From assembly GCA_009782775.1 (NCBI GenBank), contig WRIL01000006.1, positions 20,730 through 84,729 on the forward strand: a stretch of 64,000 bases of DNA, given 5' to 3'. Position 1 is the stretch's first letter. Each line of letters begins with the position of its first letter. Under the pieces are notes generated by a model, which was not told the origin of the DNA, made no database searches, and saw only the letters and a program-made list of their open reading frames with translations. The position numbers and the translations under genes were made by a program. Source of the DNA: Desulfovibrionaceae bacterium. Its GTDB lineage: Bacteria; Desulfobacterota; Desulfovibrionia; Desulfovibrionales; Desulfovibrionaceae. Positions 57,325-64,000 of this stretch are shown here, piece after piece.

Positions 57325-60300
57325 TTACAACCGTAAACCCCGTTCCCAGCCTTCCAGATCCGCGTCCAAATCCAGGCCCGGTTTTAGCCTATAGGCAGGC
57401 AGACGCATCAGGCACTGCCTGTCCTGGCCGCACAAGAGCAACCGTAGTTCAACCCCGTCCCGATCCGTGGCGTGACGCAACAAAATGTCCTTAAGATCAT
57501 CCATGTTTTTTTCTTCTAAATCCTCCAGCCCGCACTCCACCTGCCAGGGAGTGGGATCGCTCCGCACTGCCTCCGCCAGCGGGCGCATGGACAGGGCCTT
57601 AAGCTTGATCTCCCTGGGAAGCGTCTCTTCCTCTTCTTCAAAGGCGGACGCTTCTTCCAGCCTGTCCGCCAGGACCACGGCTGTAAGCTCAAAGGGAACG
57701 CCCGGCCTAAAAACCGGCGCGGCCGCCTTGCTCTGAATCTTGGATGTGGATGGCGCGGACCTCAGCAAAGGCGCCTCCGGAGTGAGCAGGAAAGCGGAGG
57801 GCGATGGCCTGGACAAGGCGGTTTCTACCCCGCGCAGGGCGGGATCCGCCCCGGCCGCGGCCCCTTCCTCAAACAACAGTCTGGCCTCTTCCGCCAAATC
57901 GGCGAAAAACAGGCATTCCCCGCTGGAGGTAAAATCGCTCACCCGGCAATTCGCCATATACTTGCCGCTCTTTTTAGCGCGTTTTCCGGCGAAATCACTC
58001 ATCAAGACCGCGGTCTTGATGACCTCTCCCGGCGCGAATTCGCGCGCTTCCTCCAGGGGCAGAAGCCCGAGCCGGTTCATAATCCTCCGGAAAGGGCTCA
58101 AGGGATGCCCGGAAAGGAAAAAACCCAGGGCTTCCTTCTCATGGTGCAGTTTTTCCTCGTCCGGCCATTCTTCCAGCGCCTGTTCCGGCAAATCCATTCC
58201 CAGCCCTCCGTTGCCGGAAAGGCGGACGGGCGGGGCCAGGGCCAGCATGGACAATTGCCCGGAACCGGCCTCTTTTTGTTTTTTCTGAGCCAGGGTCAGC
58301 GCCTGCCCCAAAGTCTCGTGCATGACCCGGCGCGGACAGCCGAATACATCCATTGCCCCGCTCTTGATCAGATGTTCCAGGGATCGTCTGGTCACCTTGC
58401 GCAGATTCACCCTGGAACATAAATCCAACAACGAGGCGAAAGCGCCGTTCTTCTCCCGTTCCTCAACAATCTCACGGATAGCCTCCCCCCCGACATTCCT
58501 GACTCCTCCGAGGCCAAAGAGGATATTGCCGTTACGCACGGAAAAGGCGTACCCGCTTTCCTGCACCGAAGGCCTTTCCACCCGCAGGCTTAAATCCCGG
58601 CAGGCGTCCATATACTTGAGAAGCCTGTCCTGGTTGCCGATTTCCGAACTCAGCAGGGCGGCCATGAATTCAGGGGCATAATGGGCCTTGAGGTAGGCGG
58701 TTTGGTAAGAAATGAGGGCATAGGCCACAGAATGGGATTTATTGAAGCCGTAACGGGCAAACTTTTCGATCAACCCGAAAATTTCAGCGGCCTTGCCCTC
58801 GGGCACGCCGCCCTTCCTGGCCCCCTCCATGAATTTATTACGCTGGGCCAGCATGATCTCTTTATTCTTACCGCCTATGGCCTTACGCAAATCATCCGCC
58901 TCACCCTGGGTAAAGCCGGCTACCAGCCTGGCGATCTGCATGGCCTGTTCCTGATAGACGATCACCCCGTAAGTGGATTTCAGGCAATCTTCCAGGATGG
59001 GCAAGGGATAGACCACCTCGGTCGTTCCATGCTTGCATTCAATGAAATAATCCACCATGCCGCCTTCCAGTGGACCTGGGCGGTACAAGGCGATCATGGC
59101 GATTATATCCTCAAGGCGGGTAGGTCTTAGTTTACGCAGATAGCGGCGCATTCCGTCGCTTTCCACCTGGAAAATGCCGTCGGTATTTCCTGAAGAATAC
59201 AGGTGGTAAGTCGCCTGGTCATCCAGGGGCAAATCCTCCAAATCCGGCGCCCGCCCATGTCTGGAACGAATGAGATCCAAAGCGTCGTGCAGCACGGTCA
59301 TGGTGCGCAGACCCAGGAAATCGAACTTGACCAGGCCGATCTGCTCCACATTCTTCATATCATACTGGGTGACCAATTCATCGTGCTTGCCGCGGTAAAG
59401 CGGCAGATATTCCACCATGGGACGATCGGAAATCACCACCGCCGAGGCGTGGGTGGAGGCATGGCGGGAGAGACCCTCCAGACGCTTGGAAATATCCAGG
59501 AGTTTACGCAGGGACGAACCTTCCGCGCTCTGGTCGTATAATTCCTTGAGCCTGGGCGAATATTTCATGGCCAGAGTCATATTCAGCTTGATTTCTTCCT
59601 CGCCGGCGGGCAAGGCCTTATTCAGACGCCGGATCTCCCGTTCCGCCTCGCCCACCAGGGCGGCCAGGCGGTTGGTCTCTTCAAAGTCCAGCCCCAGAGC
59701 GCGGCCCACATCTTTGATTACCGCCTTGGTTTTCAAGGTGCCGAAGGTGGTAATCTGGGCCACCGCGTCCGCGCCGTAGCGTTCACCTATGTATTGCAGC
59801 ACCAGGGGACGCTTGCGTTCACAAAAATCCACGTCGATGTCGGGCAGTTTTTTACGATCCGGGTTGAGGAAGCGCTCAAAAAGCAGATTATAGGCTATAG
59901 GGTCAAGATTGGTTATGCCCAAGGCCCAGGCAACCAGCGACCCGGCCGCGCTCCCCCGCCCGGGTCCCACCGGCACGCCGTTGCGCTTGGCCCAGTCTAT
60001 AAAGTCGCGCACAATCAGGAAATAGCTCTGGTAACCCATCCTGCTGATGACCTCCAGCTCCATTTCCAACCTGGCCTGGTATTCTCCAGGATCCGCCCCT
60101 TCCGACAGCTTTTCCAAGCGAATCTCCAAGCCGGCGCTGGCCAGACGGCGAAATTCCTCATCCAGGGAAACTCCCGCCGGCGTCTCAAAACGCGGGAAAT
60201 AATAAACCCCTTTGGGAGTCAGAGCCGCCGTGTAATCTTCGCATAAGTCCGCGATGCGCCCGGCATTGTCCAAGGCCTCCGGCGCCCAGGCGAAGGCTTT

Positions 60301-61050
60301 TTCCATTTCCGCCGGAGATTTGTAATACAATTCATCCGTATCCATGCGCATACGCCGGATTTCATCCACCTTGACCTTATTCTGGATGCACAGCAGAAGA
60401 TCGTGCGCCTCGGCGTCCTCCCGGTTCAGGTAGTGGCAATCATTGGTGGCCACCAGCGGCAGACCGGAAAGGCGGGAAAGGTCAAGCAGTTTTTTATTCA
60501 GTTCATCCTGGACCTTCAGCCCGTTGGCCTGCACCTCCAGGAAAAAACGCCCCGGAAAAATATCCGCGTATTCCCGGCACAGCTCCTGGGCGGCTTCAAG
60601 GCCTTTTTCCTGCAAGGCCATGGGAATTTCCCCTTGCAGACAGGCGGAAAGGGCGATCAGCCCCTCGCTGCGGGCGCGCAAAATTTTCTTGTCCACCCTG
60701 GGTTTATAATAAAAACCTTCCAAGGCCCCCAGAGTGACTATCTCCACCAGGTTGCGGTAACCGCGCAGATTCTGGGCCAATAATACCAGATGCCACCGAA
60801 TCTTGCCGCTTTCCGGGTTTCTGTCGGTATGATCCGGGCAAACATAAACCTCACAGCCGATAATCGGTTTAATTTTATGCTTCGCCGCTTCGTTGCACAG
60901 GTAAAGCGCGCCGTGCAGGGTGCCGTGATCGGTCACGGCCGCGGCCGTCATACCCAGCTCCATCGCCCGCCTGCACAAATCCCGAATCCGTAGCGAACCG
61001 TCCAGCAGGCTGTACTCACTATGGCAATGCAAGTGTACGAAATCGGACAT
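57325..61050 (-). CDS. dnaE: DNA polymerase III alpha subunit
   Basis: Protein of 1,241 residues. The ATG at 61050 (MSDFVHLHCHSEYSLLDGS) matches the family start; the track TTG lies seven codons upstream. A PHP domain occupies the first 270 residues. The catalytic Asp residues are in KKLPDIDVDFCERKRP. Further marks are GPGRGSAAGSLVAW and KFARYGFNKSHSVAYALISY. The OB-like and C-terminal parts are long and divergent. It is the replicative polymerase. Confidence 0.96.
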   Translation of the reverse strand: MSDFVHLHCHSEYSLLDGSLRIRDLCRRAMELGMTAAAVTDHGTLHGALYLCNEAAKHKIKPIIGCEVYVCPDHTDRNPESGKIRWHLVLLAQNLRGYRNLVEIVTLGALEGFYYKPRVDKKILRARSEGLIALSACLQGEIPMALQEKGLEAAQELCREYADIFPGRFFLEVQANGLKVQDELNKKLLDLSRLSGLPLVATNDCHYLNREDAEAHDLLLCIQNKVKVDEIRRMRMDTDELYYKSPAEMEKAFAWAPEALDNAGRIADLCEDYTAALTPKGVYYFPRFETPAGVSLDEEFRRLASAGLEIRLEKLSEGADPGEYQARLEMELEVISRMGYQSYFLIVRDFIDWAKRNGVPVGPGRGSAAGSLVAWALGITNLDPIAYNLLFERFLNPDRKKLPDIDVDFCERKRPLVLQYIGERYGADAVAQITTFGTLKTKAVIKDVGRALGLDFEETNRLAALVGEAEREIRRLNKALPAGEEEIKLNMTLAMKYSPRLKELYDQSAEGSSLRKLLDISKRLEGLSRHASTHASAVVISDRPMVEYLPLYRGKHDELVTQYDMKNVEQIGLVKFDFLGLRTMTVLHDALDLIRSRHGRAPDLEDLPLDDQATYHLYSSGNTDGIFQVESDGMRRYLRKLRPTRLEDIIAMIALYRPGPLEGGMVDYFIECKHGTTEVVYPLPILEDCLKSTYGVIVYQEQAMQIARLVAGFTQGEADDLRKAIGGKNKEIMLAQRNKFMEGARKGGVPEGKAAEIFGLIEKFARYGFNKSHSVAYALISYQTAYLKAHYAPEFMAALLSSEIGNQDRLLKYMDACRDLSLRVERPSVQESGYAFSVRNGNILFGLGGVRNVGGEAIREIVEEREKNGAFASLLDLCSRVNLRKVTRRSLEHLIKSGAMDVFGCPRRVMHETLGQALTLAQKKQKEAGSGQLSMLALAPPVRLSGNGGLGMDLPEQALEEWPDEEKLHHEKEALGFFLSGHPLSPFRRIMNRLGLLPLEEAREFAPGEVIKTAVLMSDFAGKRAKKSGKYMANCRVSDFTSSGECLFFADLAEEARLLFEEGAAAGADPALRGVETALSRPSPSAFLLTPEAPLLRSAPSTSKIQSKAAAPVFRPGVPFELTAVVLADRLEEASAFEEEEETLPREIKLKALSMRPLAEAVRSDPTPWQVECGLEDLEEKNMDDLKDILLRHATDRDGVELRLLLCGQDRQCLMRLPAYRLKPGLDLDADLEGWERGLRL

Positions 61051-61356
61051 AGGCTGAACAACAGTTAGCAAGTTTAGAAAAGCTGTAAAAAAAATCCAAA
61101 AGTGGACATAGCAGTTTTTTCCCCGCCAGGCAAGGCATAATCAACGGAATCACCGGAATATTATAAATCCGTTTTGAGGGTGCGCCCCCTTGAAAGGAAG
61201 TCTCGAAAATTGACAAAAATGCCGGCCGGCAATATAATGACGCTTATTTATCATGCTGAATAGTCCGCCTTTTGGGGAAGACCGTGACCCTGCGGGAAAA
61301 TTCTAAAAAAAATCCAGAAAAGGAAGTCTTTGCCGCTAATTCCGCCATAGGCCAGA
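61051..61356. other. Intergenic region between dnaE and the HD gene
   Basis: About 300 bases separate the divergent dnaE and HD-domain genes. The part near 61,210-61,238 holds a consensus promoter facing the HD gene. The rest has no gene; a 17-codon ORF at 61252 has no ribosome-binding site. Confidence 0.6.
61210..61238 (+). promoter_or_regulatory. Perfect-consensus sigma70 promoter with palindromic operator
   Basis: TTGACA (61210-61215) and TATAAT (61233-61238) are separated by exactly 17 bases. The spacer contains the 12-bp palindrome TGCCGGCCGGCA (61220-61231). It points to the HD-domain gene with a leader of about 110 bases. A perfect consensus needs strong control, so the palindrome is a likely repressor site. 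Confidence 0.72.
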
Positions 61357-62154
61357 ATGCGGCCTGCTGAAATAATGCGAAAATTCCCAGGCAAAGAAAT
61401 CCAGTCGTTCACTGCCTACACGCGAGGTTTCCGAAGCGGAGACCCCGTCCGGGACAAACACCTGAACCTGAAATACGCGCACAGCCTGCGAGTGTTGCGT
61501 AACGCCAGAATCATCGCCAAGCAGGAAGAAGCCTTCCGCCGTTACCCCCAGGCGAAGCGCGCCCTGAACCTCGCCGCCCTTTACCATGATCTTGGACGTT
61601 TTGAACAACTGAAACGCTTCGGCACCTTCCGGGATGCCGATTCCGTCAACCACGGACTCCTTGGCGCGAAGCTCCTGGCGAAACAAGGCTTTTTGGCCGA
61701 TGAAACCCCTGAACTGCGCCGGTTAACGCGTTGCGCGGTCCTCTGGCACAACCGCCTGGCCCTGCCGGACGGTTTGCCTGAAGAATTCGCCCTGGTGAGC
61801 CGGGCTATACGCGATGCGGATAAAATTGACATCATCGGCGTGCTGAACAGGGAGTTCCAGCCCGGCCGACAACCGGACAAAACCATTGTGCTGGAGCTGC
61901 GGAACGAGACAGGAGCTTACAGCCCCAAAGCTTTGGAAGCGGTACTGGCCGGGCGCACCGTGCTCTACGACGACATGCGGGTAATCAACGACTTCCGCCT
62001 GCTCCTGTGCAGCTGGGTCTTCGGTCTGGAATTCACCGCCTCCCGCCGCCTCCTGGCGCAAAGCGGCCTGCTGGAGGAAACGCTGGCCGGCCTGCCCGCC
62101 GGCGCGGACCTGGACAAGGCGCGCGCCCGCGTGCGGGGCAGGCTGAACGAATAA
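61357..62154 (+). CDS. HD-domain phosphohydrolase-like protein
   Basis: Protein of 265 residues. The HD metal-binding residues appear in KYAHSLRVL, AALYHDLGRFEQ, SVNHGLLGAKLL and RAIRDADKIDIIG. Such proteins hydrolyse nucleotides or phosphodiesters; the substrate is unknown. A second Met at codon 7 is an alternative start, and no strong ribosome-binding site is seen for either. The promoter is described separately. It converges with the next gene, 33 bases apart. Confidence 0.82.
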   Translation: MRPAEIMRKFPGKEIQSFTAYTRGFRSGDPVRDKHLNLKYAHSLRVLRNARIIAKQEEAFRRYPQAKRALNLAALYHDLGRFEQLKRFGTFRDADSVNHGLLGAKLLAKQGFLADETPELRRLTRCAVLWHNRLALPDGLPEEFALVSRAIRDADKIDIIGVLNREFQPGRQPDKTIVLELRNETGAYSPKALEAVLAGRTVLYDDMRVINDFRLLLCSWVFGLEFTASRRLLAQSGLLEETLAGLPAGADLDKARARVRGRLNE

Positions 62155-62187
62155 AAAATACGGCTCAATCCGGCTTTGCCAGCAAGC

Positions 62188-63519
62188 TTATTTTTTGATC
62201 TTTTTGATAAAGTCCGCCAAAATATCGTCCAGGTCCGGACGGCCGATTTCCTGCAGGCTGTATTCCACCCGCGTGCTTGGCTTGCTGATCTTTACTACCC
62301 GTTCCAAGTCAATAGGCGTAGCTATGACCACCGCGTCGCAATCCACGCGATCGATAGTGGCGCTCAGATCGCTCATCTGCTGTTCGCCATAGCCCATGGC
62401 CGGGAGTATGCCCTTGGCGTTGGGGTACTTCTTGTAGGTAGCGTCGATGGAGGCCACGGCGTAGGGGGTGGGGTCGACGATTTCGGCCACGCCTACGTTT
62501 TTGGCGGCCACCACCCCGGCGCCAAAGGACATGGAGCCGTGGGTGAGCGTTGGGCCGTCCTCAATCACGAGCACCTTTTTGCCCTTGACCAATTCGGGGT
62601 TTTCGGTGGTGACCGGGCTGTTGGCGCGGATGACCGTAGCCTTGGGGTTATACTTGGCTGCGTTTGCCTCAATCGACTTGATGTCTTCTTCCTTGGCGCT
62701 ATCGCACTTGTTAATCAGGATGATGTCGGCGCGGAGGAAGTTTGTCTGGCCGGGGTAATAGGACAATTCATGCCCAGGGCGCAGAGGGTCGGGGATGACA
62801 ACGTGTACATCGCTAACATAGAACGGCAGGTCATTGTTCCCTCCGTCCCAGAGAATGACTTCGGCTTCCTTTTCTGCCTCGCGGAGTATTTTTTCGTAGT
62901 CGACACCGGAATAGATGATGAAGCCGTGGTCGATGTGGGGCTCGTATTCTTCGCGCTCTTCGATGGTGCACTTATGCTTGTCGAGGTCGGCGTATGTCTC
63001 GAAGCGTTGGCAGGCCTGTTTTGCCAGGTCGCCGTAGGGCATCGGGTGCCTGATTGCCACGACCTTTTTGCCCATGTCTTTGAGTATCTTGCTGATATAG
63101 CGTGTAGTCTGGCTCTTGCCGCAGCCAGTCCGCACGGCGGTGATGGCGATAACGGGCTTGGTGGACTTGATCATGGTGCTGTTGCAGCCCATCAGCCTGA
63201 AATCCGCGCCCGCCGCCATGCACGAGCTCGCGAGGTGCATCACGTAGTCATTGGTAACGTCCGAATAGGCGAACACGCACTCGTCTACTTTTTCCCGCTT
63301 GATGACGTCGACGGCCTCGGATTCCTCATAGATGGGGATGCCGGCCGGGTAAAGTTTCCCTGCAAGCTCCACAGGGTATTTGCGCCCGGCTATGTCCGGT
63401 ATCTGCGTGGCGGTGAAGGCCACGACCGTATACGCCTCGTTGTCGCGGTAGTAGGTGTTGAAGTTGTGGAAGTCCCTCCCGGCGGCTCCGAGGATGAGGA
63501 CGCGTTTTGGTGTCGACAT
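62188..63519 (-). CDS. Cyclic 2,3-diphosphoglycerate synthetase-like GTPase
   Basis: The ATG at 63519 (MSTPKRVLILGAAGRDFHNF) with GGAG upstream gives 443 residues. A Rossmann-like start is followed by AVRTGCGKSQTTRYISK (P loop) and VILWDGGNNDLPFY. The remaining sequence, with LINKCDSAKEED and VEDGPTLTHGSMSFGAGV, is like the family of archaeal cyclic 2,3-diphosphoglycerate synthetase. Bacterial members are known in anaerobes but their role is unclear. It converges with the HD gene. Confidence 0.8.
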   Translation of the reverse strand: MSTPKRVLILGAAGRDFHNFNTYYRDNEAYTVVAFTATQIPDIAGRKYPVELAGKLYPAGIPIYEESEAVDVIKREKVDECVFAYSDVTNDYVMHLASSCMAAGADFRLMGCNSTMIKSTKPVIAITAVRTGCGKSQTTRYISKILKDMGKKVVAIRHPMPYGDLAKQACQRFETYADLDKHKCTIEEREEYEPHIDHGFIIYSGVDYEKILREAEKEAEVILWDGGNNDLPFYVSDVHVVIPDPLRPGHELSYYPGQTNFLRADIILINKCDSAKEEDIKSIEANAAKYNPKATVIRANSPVTTENPELVKGKKVLVIEDGPTLTHGSMSFGAGVVAAKNVGVAEIVDPTPYAVASIDATYKKYPNAKGILPAMGYGEQQMSDLSATIDRVDCDAVVIATPIDLERVVKISKPSTRVEYSLQEIGRPDLDDILADFIKKIKK

Positions 63520-63725
63520 TAAATGCTCCGAAAATTGCGAAGGCCCGCCACTGCGGCCCCGGCACGCCATCGGGCCGGGGTGGGCCAGTCATGTATTCGA
63601 TGATAGCTTGAGACTGGCCTGGTTTCAAGTTTTGCCGTCTGATACCAAATTGCGATCAACGGAGCATCGTTGTGCGAGACCCAACTGGCCCCGGGACAAC
63701 CCGCCTGCTCCCCCCCTGTGGGCAC
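63520..63725. other. Intergenic region upstream of the cPGS-like gene
   Basis: About 200 bases between two minus-strand genes. No ORF with family features is seen. It probably holds the promoter of the cPGS-like gene and the terminator of the pseudouridine synthase gene, but neither can be identified. Confidence 0.5.
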
Positions 63726-64000
63726 CTACAGCTGTTTCAGGGCCTTCACCTCTGGGGGGGTCAGATAACGCCAGGCGCCCGGCTTGAGGCCGGGGTCGCC
63801 CAGTGGGCCGAATTGGACCCGCTTCAGTTTGTGCACCGGGTGCCCTATGGCGGCGAACATCTTCCTGATCTGCTGGTTTTTGCCCTCGACGAGTGTCACT
63901 CTGAACCAGGGGTTGCCCTGCCTTTCGGCCACTTCTATCTGGCAGGGCTTAAGCCGCCTGCCGTCGAGGCGGAAGCCGTCCCTGAGCTCCTGGAGGGCCT
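63726..64000 (-). CDS. RsuA/RluB-type pseudouridine synthase, 3' part at right edge
   Basis: The frame runs in from the right window edge. The visible 90 residues contain LQELRDGFRLDGRRLKPCQI and then FRVTLVEGKNQQIRKMFAAI and GHPVHKLKRVQFGPL. This is the C-terminal part of the RsuA/RluB/RluE/RluF family, which makes pseudouridine in rRNA. The catalytic Asp lies upstream, outside the window. The final LTPPEVKAL is common in the family. Confidence 0.88.
   Translation of the reverse strand, partial: ALQELRDGFRLDGRRLKPCQIEVAERQGNPWFRVTLVEGKNQQIRKMFAAIGHPVHKLKRVQFGPLGDPGLKPGAWRYLTPPEVKALKQL

Noticed and set aside
61252-61305. 17-codon leader peptide ahead of the HD gene
   Set aside because: No ribosome-binding site and no run of regulatory codons.
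62176-63522. 448-codon plus-strand ORF rich in Val, Gly and Asp
   Set aside because: Mirror frame of the cPGS-like gene, which has clear P-loop motifs.

Overview
The window looks like a stretch of a Desulfovibrio-like (Desulfobacterota/deltaproteobacterial) chromosome carrying a prophage. No 16S gene is present, so this rests on gene content: an aromatic operon built around an archaeal-type 3-dehydroquinate synthase (DHQS II), an F1/Fo operon with paired b and b' subunits but no a or c subunit, an mre-pbp2-rodA-bactofilin block next to atp, bacteriohemerythrin and many Fe-S/anaerobe-type proteins. GC is moderately high, and phage and host DNA look similar in composition.

Region 1 (1-24,030, all main genes on the minus strand) is a prophage, truncated by the left window edge. 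Read in its own direction (right to left) it has a replication module (P4/D5-type helicase, CHC2/Toprim primase, ParB-domain DNA methyltransferase), then lambda-like packaging and head genes (small subunit, GpA-type terminase, a gpW-sized protein, lambda-type portal, a prohead protease-capsid fusion, DUF2190). These are followed by a putative lysis set and a Mu-like contractile tail (gpZ-like, head-tail joiner, gp37/gp38-like, sheath, tube, a frameshifted chaperone pair, tape measure, gp43, gp44, gp45, gp46, gp47). It is therefore a lambda-head/Mu-tail mosaic. Regulatory sequence stands out: an AGGACCAT repeat cluster between the primase and helicase genes, a 15-bp perfect hairpin that covers a ribosome-binding site, a T TTT TTG slippery site, and an internal in-frame start in the protease-capsid gene. 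No repressor or intact integrase is in the window.

Region 2 (24,030-24,830) is a junction: about 430 bp without a gene, a tRNA-Arg(CCT) with its terminator, and the 3' remnant of a tyrosine integrase whose catalytic Tyr is replaced by His. It abuts the broken first gene of the aromatic operon.

Region 3 (24,830-30,700) is the aromatic amino-acid operon: a 5'-truncated and internally deleted ADTH-synthase-type aldolase, DHQS II, chorismate mutase/prephenate dehydratase, a 129-codon in-frame deletion remnant of prephenate dehydrogenase (TyrA), aroA, aroK and aroC. The later shikimate/chorismate and Phe genes look intact. The entry step and the Tyr branch look lost.

Region 4 (30,700-45,340) holds bacteriohemerythrin, a PflX-like radical SAM protein, a sugar/YcaO cluster (DegT aminotransferase, GT2, YcaO-TPR, NeuD-like acyltransferase), gluQ, uppP, a CMD-family protein, an Fe-S aldo/keto reductase, a UDP-HexNAc dehydrogenase and C4-epimerase pair, malQ, a second shikimate-kinase-like gene and a DUF1992 gene.

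Region 5 (45,340-61,050, minus strand) is atpF'-F-H-A-G-D-C, bactofilin, then mreB-mreC-mreD-mrdA-rodA, with dnaE upstream of mreB. Region 6 (61,050-64,000) has an HD-domain gene behind a perfect-consensus promoter that contains a 12-bp palindrome, a cyclic-2,3-diphosphoglycerate-synthetase-like GTPase, and the 3' part of an RsuA/RluB-type pseudouridine synthase gene cut by the window end.
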